The translations under genes were made by a program, and so were the position numbers. A DNA stretch of 64,000 nt from Meghimatium bilineatum (lineage: Eukaryota > Mollusca > Gastropoda > Stylommatophora > Philomycidae). The notes beneath the pieces were generated by a model, which had not been told where the DNA came from, did no database searches, and saw only the letters and a list, made by a program, of their open reading frames with translations. The stretch lies in the NCBI GenBank assembly GCA_034231615.1, contig CM067302.1, forward strand, positions 14,302,990 through 14,366,989, read 5' to 3'. This document shows positions 55,970 through 64,000 of the stretch, one piece after another (the first letter of the stretch is position 1; every line of letters begins with the position of its first letter).

Positions 55970-56960
55970 AACTGATTCCAGCCGGGGAGACTTATACAAG
56001 TCAGTAAACCTTATGTCTTCTGGCCAGAAAGACTTCTATAAGTCATACTCCAATGACATTGATGTTGTTTTATTCGGTATTTATATCAACATAAGAATGT
56101 TTCCAATCGAAAGTGTAATATGTCCACATTACTTCTTGCATGATTTTTATGTGTATTGATATCAATTTTGTTAAGTTATTGATAAGTTGTGATAATGGGG
56201 GGTCTGTGACATCATTTTTCCTTATATGTTTTATATATATTTTCCAATTTACTTATTTTCGTAAAATAATAACTATTTTATTTGCTTTGGTCTCATTTAT
56301 TATGAAATCCAATCTGGCAAATGCTTCTAGCATCGTTTTTGCAAATTTACGCCATTTTGTAAAAAAAATTAGCCATATTTTCATTTGAGTTTCATGTAAA
56401 GTTAAGTCTACTGTTTTTGATAGATGTCGAATTTTGTTCTAAATAATAAATATTTGACGCACTATGCATATATATTATACATTATTGTGTTCGTAATTAG
56501 ATTATCTAACAGAAATTATACAGTTTGAGTGGAATTTATTGATTCAAAAATGTGGTAAGGTCAAATATCATATCTAAAATAATATTTATTTGTCATTTAC
56601 ATATTTTCTTTTCTGTCTAAAATAATGTTTATAAATATCCTTATTTTTTTTTTCAAAATGATCTTGTGATAATCACATTCTCTGTCCATTTCTGTTTCGA
56701 AATATATATATTACATTATAATGTAAATATATTTAGAAGTACTATTTCTTGTTTCCGTGATGCATGTGCACACACAAAAATCGAACAAAATTTAATTACG
56801 TTTAAACGCTAAAAATATTCCGGCCAGAGCCCAGGCTAATTCTATTGGGTTTAAGTGAGAATGGTAAAGTGGAAGTCTTAAACATTTGTGGTCATGTTCC
56901 TGGATTGCCTTGTCTACATGAAAATATCTTTGTGTTGCTGTGTCCTTTTCACAATTCCAA
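55970..56960. other. AT-rich non-coding stretch
   Basis: Very AT-rich with T-runs. The 82-codon hydrophobic open frame near 56.14-56.39 kb looks like a composition artefact. No motif is recognised. Confidence 0.5.
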
Positions 56961-56964
56961 GTAA

Positions 56965-57560
56965 TTCAGGCTAAAATGACATTTCATTGACTAGAATGTT
57001 GTTTTTGGTCAGCCAAATCTTTATTACATCTTTAGTATTCAATAAGTTATGAACTCCATCTTCTGGTGCCGCAGCACAGTGAAATGAGGCATTGTCTATT
57101 ATAAAACATGTCGGTCTATCCATATCCTTATTGTTCATTTTCTGTTGTATGTTTTCATTTTGTTTCAATGTTTATCCTGATAAAGGCCTTTTGGTCGAAA
57201 CGTCAACTTGTGTGTGTTATTATGTGTGTCTCTAGTTATTAGCAGAACTTTATTACCCTATTCCTGGATTTATCTATCCAATGAAGTACATGATTCACAA
57301 TCCAATCTTGAAATATTTTGCCATTCATCTCTGTATAATACCTATTATATGTGAATTATGAAACAAATATGAGTTCAGTATTATTTTGAAAACTATGGTG
57401 GATTCTTCCTGCATGTGCATTTATGAGACACTGCCCTTCGCTGCTTTGTACAAATCTCTTAATTGTTCCATCATATGATTGCCATTCTCGTTCATTACTG
57501 TGGTGTGCATTACTGTGGTGCGCATTGATCCAAGTTTCAATTAAATACACTATATCTTAA
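56965..57560 (-). pseudogene. DDE transposase fossil (Tc1/mariner-like superfamily)
   Basis: On the minus strand, MYLIETWINAHHSNAHHS, SSEGQCLINAHAGRIHHSF, YYTEMNGKIFQDWIVNHVLH and PTCFIIDNASFHCAAAPEDG fit the (D)ETWxNAHH and xxDNASxH blocks of a DDE transposase group. The first catalytic Asp is replaced by Ile (YLIETW), the second (IDNA) is kept. A short repeat (57177-57268) interrupts it, and frameshifts occur. Confidence 0.7.
57177..57268 (+). mobile_element. Short dispersed element with CTGATAA...GAAACGTC head
   Basis: It is inserted in the transposase fossil and bounded by TTTATC on both sides. The head consists of CTGATAA, a GGCC-TTTT-GGTC hairpin and CGAAACGTC. The tail AGCAGAACTTTATTACCC resembles AGTAGAACTTCATTAATTG at 37.67 kb. 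Related heads lie at about 1733, 31137, 37535, 41695 (minus) and 44019. Confidence 0.5.
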
Positions 57561-57784
57561 TAATCTCCTCATATGTCTGACCTCATTGCAACTGTATGAG
57601 GTTTCTCCCAAATAAGTTACTAAAGGCAAAAAATATTATAAAAGTGAATCCCAAACCCTTCCATAGCATAGATTTTGAAATATCAATGGCAATATTATTT
57701 CTTAACCAACTTTTCAATTTCCTTAGAGTCTATTGTCTTTCCCCAGGTAAATGATTGTTGATCGCATTCACACTTGCCGTTAAG

Positions 57785-58765
57785 CGTAGGGGTGGTAGCT
57801 TAAGCTGTCGTTCCAAGGCCAGATGTGTTGCCGAAGGTTGCATTTAGTCCATGTTTGTTCAAGGTTATCTTGATGTTTTCTATCCACCGTTTTCTTGGCC
57901 TACTTTTGGCTTTACGCCCAAATATTCTTGTATTATATGCTCTTATTGGTATTTGGTTTGGCTTCATTCTCATAAGGTGACAGAACCATTTTACTTGCTG
58001 TTTCTCAATATGTTCAATACATGATATTATACCAACTCTTTTCCTAATTTCTTCATTTCTTATTTTATCTAGTTTGGTAACCATTGCGGCATTTCTCAGA
58101 CACTTCATTTCACATGTGGCGATTTTTCTTTGCTGCGATGCTGTTAAAGTCCATGTTTGACATTGGTAGCACAGTGTTGGTATAACAATTGTAGATATTA
58201 TTTGTTTTTTAATTTCCATCTTTATCTTTGGATGAAGAAGTAATGGTGAAAGTTAGTAAGTTACTGTGTTTGCTTTCTGGCACCTTGTTTCTATTTCTCT
58301 GTCTAGTCTTCCATCTTCGGAAAAAATGCTGCCTAGATATTTAAATTCTTTGGCTTGTTTCACTTTGGTGTTATCTATTGTTATATTCATTAGTGTTGAA
58401 GACTTGCTAATTTTCATAACTTCTGATTTTTGTACATTAATTTTCATGTACTTCTGACATGCTAACAACAATGCATTGATGTGCTTTTGCAAAGTTTCCT
58501 TATCTTTGTATATTAAACTTTGATCATCAGCAAATAATAGTTCATTGATTTCATTATTAAGTTCTTCATCAGGTTTATTTGCAATGTTTTCCTCTTTGTT
58601 GATATGAGCTTGTTTTATTATTCTGTCCAAATATATGTTGAAAAGTAGGGGTGAAAGTACGCATCCTTGCCTTACTCCAGATCTTGTTTCAAAAGGTTCA
58701 GTCATTCCATCTGTCGTTCTTACTGAGCTTTGGCATTTTTGATATATTGCTTTTATATCATCTAG
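57785..58765 (-). pseudogene. 5'-truncated LINE with a single in-frame stop
   Basis: On the minus strand the frame reads TRSGVRQGCVLSPLLFNIYL, NELLFADDQSLIYKDKETLQ, EFKYLGSIFSEDGRLDREIE, then one TAA stop (at about 58250), then in the same frame CYQCQTWTLTASQQRKIATC and RPRKRWIENIKITLNKHGLN. It retains the RT palm (FADD) and the C-terminal region. It is closely related to the copies at 28.4 and 34.2 kb. Only one inactivating stop suggests a relatively young insertion. Confidence 0.82.
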
Positions 58766-59313
58766 TAGTCCTTAGAGTCACTGCCTAATTAGTGTGAAAC
58801 ATATTGCAAACAAATTTTTCTTCTGATCAATTCTCTGTCAAAATTACCCACACCACTCTTGGCCCAATTTTCGTGTGTAAATGACAAGTGTTAGAAATTT
58901 CAAATTTCACTGCCCAATGGTGCAATGATCGTTTACTTATGCCTAGGGAATAAATAATCCTCTTCTCTTGGTTTGAAATTGAATGATATAGTTTTCCTCA
59001 AGCAACTTCACTGCAGAAATACTTAAAAATCTTATTTGTGATCTGCTCTAATGTCATGAACTTTACACGCACTCATTTTTCCTAATAAACTACACAACAC
59101 TTGTTATAGAAACACTACTGATGGACAATGTGAGCGTTACACCTATACAACTTTGAACACCATCTGTCTTGTGTTCAAGAGTACAAAATGCACAATATCA
59201 CACTTAAATCAGGCAAATTGTATGATAAACCAATAGTGTGTAAATCACGTCTTATAATTGACTGTAAACATCTTAAAAAATGTGTGAGAAGCATGCTGAC
59301 AAGTAGACTTTTG
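58766..59313. other. Non-coding stretch upstream of the full-length LINE
   Basis: AT-rich sequence with no open frame above 50 codons, no repeats recognised and no splice-flanked exon seen. Confidence 0.5.
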
Positions 59314-59323
59314 ATATATATTG

Positions 59324-59493
59324 TCTCCATCGAGACCAGCACCGTGCAGAGGTGATGGGGCTTAGTTCAGCCATCAGGGGCTGGAAACTAAGACTGGTCG
59401 GGCAGTCCCACTCGAGCAGGACCATAGTCCTGCCCTAGTAAGCAGAGTGCTGAAGACGGAGGCATCCAGCCAAAAGGCGCACAGATAATCAGG
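59324..59493 (+). promoter_or_regulatory. LINE 5' leader, presumed internal promoter
   Basis: This is the 170-bp untranslated leader of the full-length LINE. Non-LTR elements of this type usually carry an internal promoter here, so the promoter role is inference. It contains a near-palindrome, AGCAGGACCATAGTCCTGCC, and then GCTGAAGACGGAGG...GCCAAAAGGCGCA. The latter resembles the head of the GAA-tailed SINE-like family. Confidence 0.5.
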
Positions 59494-62400
59494 ATGCCAC
59501 GCACAAAACACAATGGAAACATGTCTACATCTATAAATAGTTATGGTGCCTGCCCTGTGGCGGACGTTCAGGCAGGGACGGTGCCGGGCCCTATACCTCG
59601 AAAGGGCCCAACCTCAGTTACTGGAAGTCCTTCTCAATTGCCCCGAGGAGCCAGGAGGCAAGGGAATAGAGCTACTGGCCAAACAAACAAACGACCAATA
59701 AAAATAATGCACTGGAATGCTGAGGGTGTCAACAGTAAAAGAGATGGATACAGCAAAAAATTGGAACTTGAAAATGTCCTCAGTGAAGAGCAAGTTAACA
59801 TATGCTGTATCCAAGAAACACACCTCAGTAGCGACATAGCCTTCAAAATCAGAGGCTACCAGTGCTACCGATCTGACCGAAAGGACAGGCGAAAGGGTGG
59901 AATTCTGACACTTGTTAAAAACAATATCAGCGCATGTCAGCTTGAAGTATATATGGAAGGGGCAGAATACCAGATGCTCCAACTAAAAACAGACAGTGCA
60001 GAATTCCATCTCCTGAACTACTACTGCCCAAATGATAAACCATTGGCACTAGACACAATTCCAGACAAAGAGAGACTTATGGTGTGTGGTGACTTCAACA
60101 GCCACTCTCAGAGCTGGGGCTACGATCATATCGACAAGAGAGGTGAGGAACTTGAGAGCTGGCAGGATGAAAATAATCTCATCCTTATTAACCAGCCAGC
60201 AGACTCGCCAACCTTCTACTCGAGAGCATGGCACACCACCTCTACACCAGACCTAGCATTCCACTCACCAGGCTTGGAATGGAACATCACACGTGTTGTT
60301 GGAAAGCAGCTTGGAGGTAGTGACCACAGACCAGTATTTCTGGAAATCCACAATGAATTTACCAAGGACAGCAGCACGCTCACTAGGTGGAACTATAAGA
60401 GGGCAGACTGGAAAATGTACCAGCATTTAACCAGTGTTCTAGCTAAGGACATGAACTTGGACAAAGACATCAATAGAGCAGTGAGTGAATTTAATAGATG
60501 TATACTACATGCTGCTAGTAAAACCATACCCAGGGGGGCACGCAAAAACTACAAACCCTACTGGAATGATGAACTGGAAAAGCTGCAAAATGAGATGGAA
60601 ACATCTAGACAGCAGGCTGAGAACAGACCTAGCCAAGAACATCACAACAAATATCAGCAAACAAAGGCTAAATTTCAAAGAGCCAAGTTACAAGCCAGAC
60701 GGAGCAGCTGGAAAGAAAAAACAGAGTCGCTGAACCTAGAAAGAGATACTAGGAAATTATGGAAACTTGTAAAACAACTAAATGATGAAGGTACAGGGAG
60801 AAATACCAGGATCACACTTTATAAAGATAGTAACATTTTAACAGGTAAACATGCAGCTGATTACTTTGCAGATTCCTTTGCAGAAGACAATAACGTCAAA
60901 GTCAGCCCAGACAAACAACAGGAGGTTCGAGAGAACCAGCAAAACATTGGACAAGGTGAACCTATACCTGAAGTCATGGAGGCACCAATCACAATGAGAG
61001 AACTGGAGCATGCAATATCCAAATTGAAAATGAAAAAGTCCCCTGGAGCTGATGGAGTGTCCAATGAAATGATTAGAAACCTGGGAAGTGCAGCAAGAGC
61101 AAAGCTACTGCAGATCTTTAACACAAGCTGGTCCACAGGTAATGTACCACAGGCGTGGAGAGAAGCAATAATGATACCACTCCTCAAATCAGGAAAAGAT
61201 GGCAACACAGTCTCCAACTACAGGCCCATCAGCCTCACAAGCTGTCTATGTAAAACAATGGAACGCATTATCAATCTTAGGATGCAGTGGTACCTTGAAA
61301 GTGAAAACCTTCTGGTATCACAGCAAGCAGGTTTCAGACAGTGCTACTCTACTGAAGATCAGGCAACCTACCTCTCCCAAGAGATTGAGGATGCCTTCCA
61401 AGAAAAGAAACTGGTACTAGCAGCATGGATAGACCTCAGGAAAGCATTTGATAAGGTCTGGAAAGAAGGGCTCCTAAAGAAATTGCGAAATTGCAGGGTT
61501 AGCTCAAGAATGTACAAATGGGTAAAAGCATACCTGCATAATAGAAGAGCCAGGGTACAATTAGATGGTCGCAAGAGCAAGAAAGTTCTACTGCGTCATG
61601 GAGTCCCCCAGGGAGGAGTCCTGTCACCCACACTTTTCTTGGTTTACATCAATGACCTAGTTGCTGAACTACCACACGGGATCAAAGTGGCAATGTATGC
61701 TGACGACCTGGTGATCTGGTGCACGGAAGAACATGCAACAGTGGCCACTAAACAAATACAAAGAGCTATCGATGCCCTAACCTTATGGGCTAATAGATGG
61801 TGCGTCAGCATTAACACAGATAAGTGCAGCACTACACTCTTTACCCTCTCACCAAAACAAAAAGCTGGTCATATCAAGATAGATGGAGAGCTCTTGAAAG
61901 AAGACAAACAACCCACATACCTCGGAGTTACTTTTGATGATAAGCTGACATGGAAGCAGCACATAAACAAAGCAACAACAAAAGCCAGGAGGAAGCTAGC
62001 TATCCTGAGAAAACTAAGTGGAACCACATGGGGAGCCAGTGGAAATATACTCAGTAAAGTTTACCAGCAAGGCATAAGACCACACCTGGAATACGGTTCA
62101 GCTGCGTGGTGTCCTGCATCAAACACCACATTACAAGATCTAGATAAAGTGCAAAACCAGGCACTTAGAATAATGTTGGGAGCAATGAAATCAACACCCA
62201 TAGCAGAGATGCAGAAAATGGGAAGAATGCAAACACTTGGCGAACGCAGAGACACAAAAGTACTAATTCAAGCAGAAAAGTTTCAGTGTATGCCAAGCCA
62301 TCCAATGAAGGAAAGATTCCAAAATCTAGCAATGGGACGACTGAAAAGGAGCAGCTTTATCCATCAAGCTAAACGACTCCGTAGACAACTTACAGACCTA

Positions 62401-63345
62401 CCTGAAGTTGACAGCCCCTTAAGGTCTGTACCAGAGCAAACCCCGTGGAGTGAAAGCCATGGAATGCCAATATACATTCAGACCCATGTGAAAGGAATAC
62501 TAAGCGAGGACGAACAGAACAGTGTGCAGCGAATGACAGTCACCCTCAGTTTCCTGGATGAGGAATATCCACAAGATATATGGGTCAGAGTGTACACAGA
62601 TGGGTCAGCACAGAATGCTGTGAGGAATGGAGGTGCAGGTGTATATATAGAATATCCACACAAGCCTAGAGATACAATCAGAACACCGACAGGAAAATTC
62701 TGCAATAATTATGATGCAGAAATCCAGGCAATTAGTGTGGCAGCTAAAAAACTGCTGAACTCCAACTCTGACCTACAGCCTGTGGTATTCCTGACAGATG
62801 CAAGGTCAGTGCTTCAAGCTCTCCAGTCTGGAAAACTAACAGACTTAAAAAAACTACTTAGCGAATTGTCTTACCAGTATAGGGTAACCATGCAGTGGAT
62901 ACCCTCTCACTGTGGAATACCAGGAAATGAAAAAGCAGACAAACTGGCTAAGGAAGGTGCTGCCGAAGACCAACCAGATATACCAATCACCTACCATCAG
63001 AAAAAACAGATGATAAAGTCAATAAGAAAGCCACAAACACCAACACAAGATGACTATCACAATATGAACAGATCAGAACAAGTTATAATTCTACGTCTCA
63101 GAACAGGACACAACCGACTCCGCAGTCACATGTATACAAAGTTCAAGATTGGCAACACGGCCATGTGTACATGTGGACAGGCAGCACAGAGTGCCAAACA
63201 TATACTTCAAGAGTGTTCTGAGCATGAAACGCTGAGGCAGACATATTGGCCAGAGGAAACAACACTGGAATCAAAACTCTATGGGACACTGTATGAACTA
63301 CAAAAGACAGTGAGTTTTATTAAGGAGACAGAATTACAGATATAG
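59494..63345 (+). CDS. LINE polyprotein: APE endonuclease, reverse transcriptase, RNase H, CCHC knuckle (1283 aa)
   Basis: The protein nicks target DNA and reverse-transcribes its own RNA there (target-primed reverse transcription). Residues 1-67 are a low-complexity Gly/Pro/Arg-rich leader. APE domain, about 68-285: HWNAEG, QETH (E108), GDFNSH (D200, N202), TPDLAF and SDHRP (D277, H278). RT, about 510-775: SPGADGV, WIDLRKAFDKV (D647), GVPQGGVLSP and the catalytic YADD at 735-738. RNase H, about 1030-1155: YTDGSA (D1035), DAEIQAI (E1076), LTDARS (D1102), SHCGIPGNEKADKLA (H1139, D1149). A CCHC knuckle, CTCG...H....C, is at 1225-1241. All catalytic residues expected for the three enzymes are present and no frameshift is seen. 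The start codon is the first ATG after the leader. It is the only long protein ORF here that looks functional. Confidence 0.95.
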   Translation: MPRTKHNGNMSTSINSYGACPVADVQAGTVPGPIPRKGPTSVTGSPSQLPRGARRQGNRATGQTNKRPIKIMHWNAEGVNSKRDGYSKKLELENVLSEEQVNICCIQETHLSSDIAFKIRGYQCYRSDRKDRRKGGILTLVKNNISACQLEVYMEGAEYQMLQLKTDSAEFHLLNYYCPNDKPLALDTIPDKERLMVCGDFNSHSQSWGYDHIDKRGEELESWQDENNLILINQPADSPTFYSRAWHTTSTPDLAFHSPGLEWNITRVVGKQLGGSDHRPVFLEIHNEFTKDSSTLTRWNYKRADWKMYQHLTSVLAKDMNLDKDINRAVSEFNRCILHAASKTIPRGARKNYKPYWNDELEKLQNEMETSRQQAENRPSQEHHNKYQQTKAKFQRAKLQARRSSWKEKTESLNLERDTRKLWKLVKQLNDEGTGRNTRITLYKDSNILTGKHAADYFADSFAEDNNVKVSPDKQQEVRENQQNIGQGEPIPEVMEAPITMRELEHAISKLKMKKSPGADGVSNEMIRNLGSAARAKLLQIFNTSWSTGNVPQAWREAIMIPLLKSGKDGNTVSNYRPISLTSCLCKTMERIINLRMQWYLESENLLVSQQAGFRQCYSTEDQATYLSQEIEDAFQEKKLVLAAWIDLRKAFDKVWKEGLLKKLRNCRVSSRMYKWVKAYLHNRRARVQLDGRKSKKVLLRHGVPQGGVLSPTLFLVYINDLVAELPHGIKVAMYADDLVIWCTEEHATVATKQIQRAIDALTLWANRWCVSINTDKCSTTLFTLSPKQKAGHIKIDGELLKEDKQPTYLGVTFDDKLTWKQHINKATTKARRKLAILRKLSGTTWGASGNILSKVYQQGIRPHLEYGSAAWCPASNTTLQDLDKVQNQALRIMLGAMKSTPIAEMQKMGRMQTLGERRDTKVLIQAEKFQCMPSHPMKERFQNLAMGRLKRSSFIHQAKRLRRQLTDLPEVDSPLRSVPEQTPWSESHGMPIYIQTHVKGILSEDEQNSVQRMTVTLSFLDEEYPQDIWVRVYTDGSAQNAVRNGGAGVYIEYPHKPRDTIRTPTGKFCNNYDAEIQAISVAAKKLLNSNSDLQPVVFLTDARSVLQALQSGKLTDLKKLLSELSYQYRVTMQWIPSHCGIPGNEKADKLAKEGAAEDQPDIPITYHQKKQMIKSIRKPQTPTQDDYHNMNRSEQVIILRLRTGHNRLRSHMYTKFKIGNTAMCTCGQAAQSAKHILQECSEHETLRQTYWPEETTLESKLYGTLYELQKTVSFIKETELQI

Positions 63346-63849
63346 ACATGTTTCAAGTGAACGAAAGAAGAAGAAGAAAATATATATTGCAATAAATAAA
63401 ATTTGGGTACATAACAGTCTAATGTGTCTCTTTTTTTACAAAATAAACCATACATCATTTAGCGAAACAAGCTATCGCTACAGGCTCATACAATGCAGCA
63501 ATCGTCAATCTGCATGCAACGTACTTTGAGGCCTCTTTCCCCCCCCCCCAGGGAAGACTCTTGGGGGAGGAAGGGAATCAGTGCTTTTGTGCACATATCG
63601 AATGATCGGTAGCAGACTCTCCATGTTTTTTTATATCCATGTAATGGAAGCTGTATGTAATCAAACCTAATATTAAGAAGCTGGAATATATTCGCAGTGA
63701 CCAAAAATTTAAACCAATGTTTGTATTTTAATTAAAAAATTAATCATATGGTCTATACCATCTCAAATTCACACATAAAATTTCAATTATAAACGTTACA
63801 TATTTGCTGAGATACATCATTTTGAAGTTAGGCAAGGCTAGAGAAATGT

Positions 63850-64000
63850 GCTGCAAATATGAAGAGAGAGATGAAGATGAAGATGAGAGAATAAAATGAA
63901 GATGAGAGAAGAAGATGAAGATGAGAGAAGAAGATAAAGATGAGAGAAGAAGATAAAGATGAGAGAAGAAGATGAAGATGAGAGAAGAAGAAGAAGATGA
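63850..64000. repeat. Purine-rich GAAGATGA/GAGAGAA array
   Basis: GATGAGAGAAGAAGAT units run to the window edge. It is a nearly pure purine strand. Confidence 0.88.

Larger units (their letters stand above)
59324..63379 (+). mobile_element. Full-length non-LTR retrotransposon (LINE) with RNase H
   Basis: The element is bounded by a 10-bp target-site duplication, ATATATATTG, at 59314-59323 and 63380-63389. It has a 170-bp 5' leader starting TCTCCATCGAGACC, one uninterrupted ORF (59494-63345) and a very short 34-bp 3' UTR ending in a GAA repeat rather than poly(A). There is no separate ORF1/gag. The single ORF with APE, RT and RNase H resembles I/Ingi/Jockey-group elements; the clade is not assigned. 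The intact ORF and perfect duplication imply a recent insertion and possible activity. A diverged 5'-truncated relative lies at 32735-33082 on the minus strand. Confidence 0.9.

Noticed and set aside
56140..56388. 82-codon hydrophobic ORF
   Set aside because: The region is extremely AT-rich, with Phe/Ile/Leu bias expected from composition. No motif, no neighbours.

Overview
The window looks like repeat-dense genomic DNA from an invertebrate animal. A mollusc or other lophotrochozoan is my best guess, from the style of the retroelements, but no single sequence proves it. It is AT-rich and has no operons, no Shine-Dalgarno sites and no compact gene packing. Almost all long open frames are either non-LTR retrotransposon (LINE) sequence or translations of minisatellites.

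Host gene. Reading the minus strand for splice junctions recovers a multi-exon gene hidden between tandem arrays. Seven well-supported internal exons lie at 54149-54016, 22012-21939, 19650-19571, 14852-14755, 11788-11726, 9191-9137 and 6369-6231. An eighth micro-exon is at 3771-3744 and another exon runs off the left edge at 73-1. Adjacent exons from 54149 to 3744 agree in phase and have no internal stops. The protein carries three consecutive tetratricopeptide (TPR) motifs. It most resembles, from memory, the TPR region of the E3 ubiquitin ligase TTC3. If the 54 kb and 22 kb exons are neighbours, they are separated by a 32-kb intron filled with transposons and satellites.

Retroelements. 59324-63379 is a full-length, apparently intact LINE. 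It has a 10-bp target-site duplication and one 1283-aa ORF with APE endonuclease, reverse transcriptase, RNase H and a CCHC knuckle. About thirty 5'-truncated or decayed LINE pieces of several families are scattered over both strands. A GAA-tailed SINE-like family (about 11 copies, several with target-site duplications) shares sequence near both ends with the full-length LINE. Two tRNA-derived SINE families are present. DNA transposon relics include a Tigger/pogo-like element with terminal repeats, hAT-like and piggyBac-like MITEs, a DDE transposase fossil and several long palindromic foldbacks.

Satellites. About 30 tandem arrays (units of 12 to 116 bp) occupy roughly a quarter of the window. 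The largest are a 34/35-bp CATATG array (16.9-19.5 kb), a 31-bp array with longer-period structure (19.66-21.3 kb) and a 24/28-bp array (48.0-51.4 kb). Several arrays were visibly seeded by identifiable sequence: three by exon-intron junctions of the host gene and three by LINE or SINE fragments.

Regions not listed (for example 11.8-12.4, 13.4-13.95, 15.6-16.1, 36.95-37.5, 55.97-56.95 and 58.77-59.3 kb) are AT-rich non-coding DNA in which I see no supportable feature.
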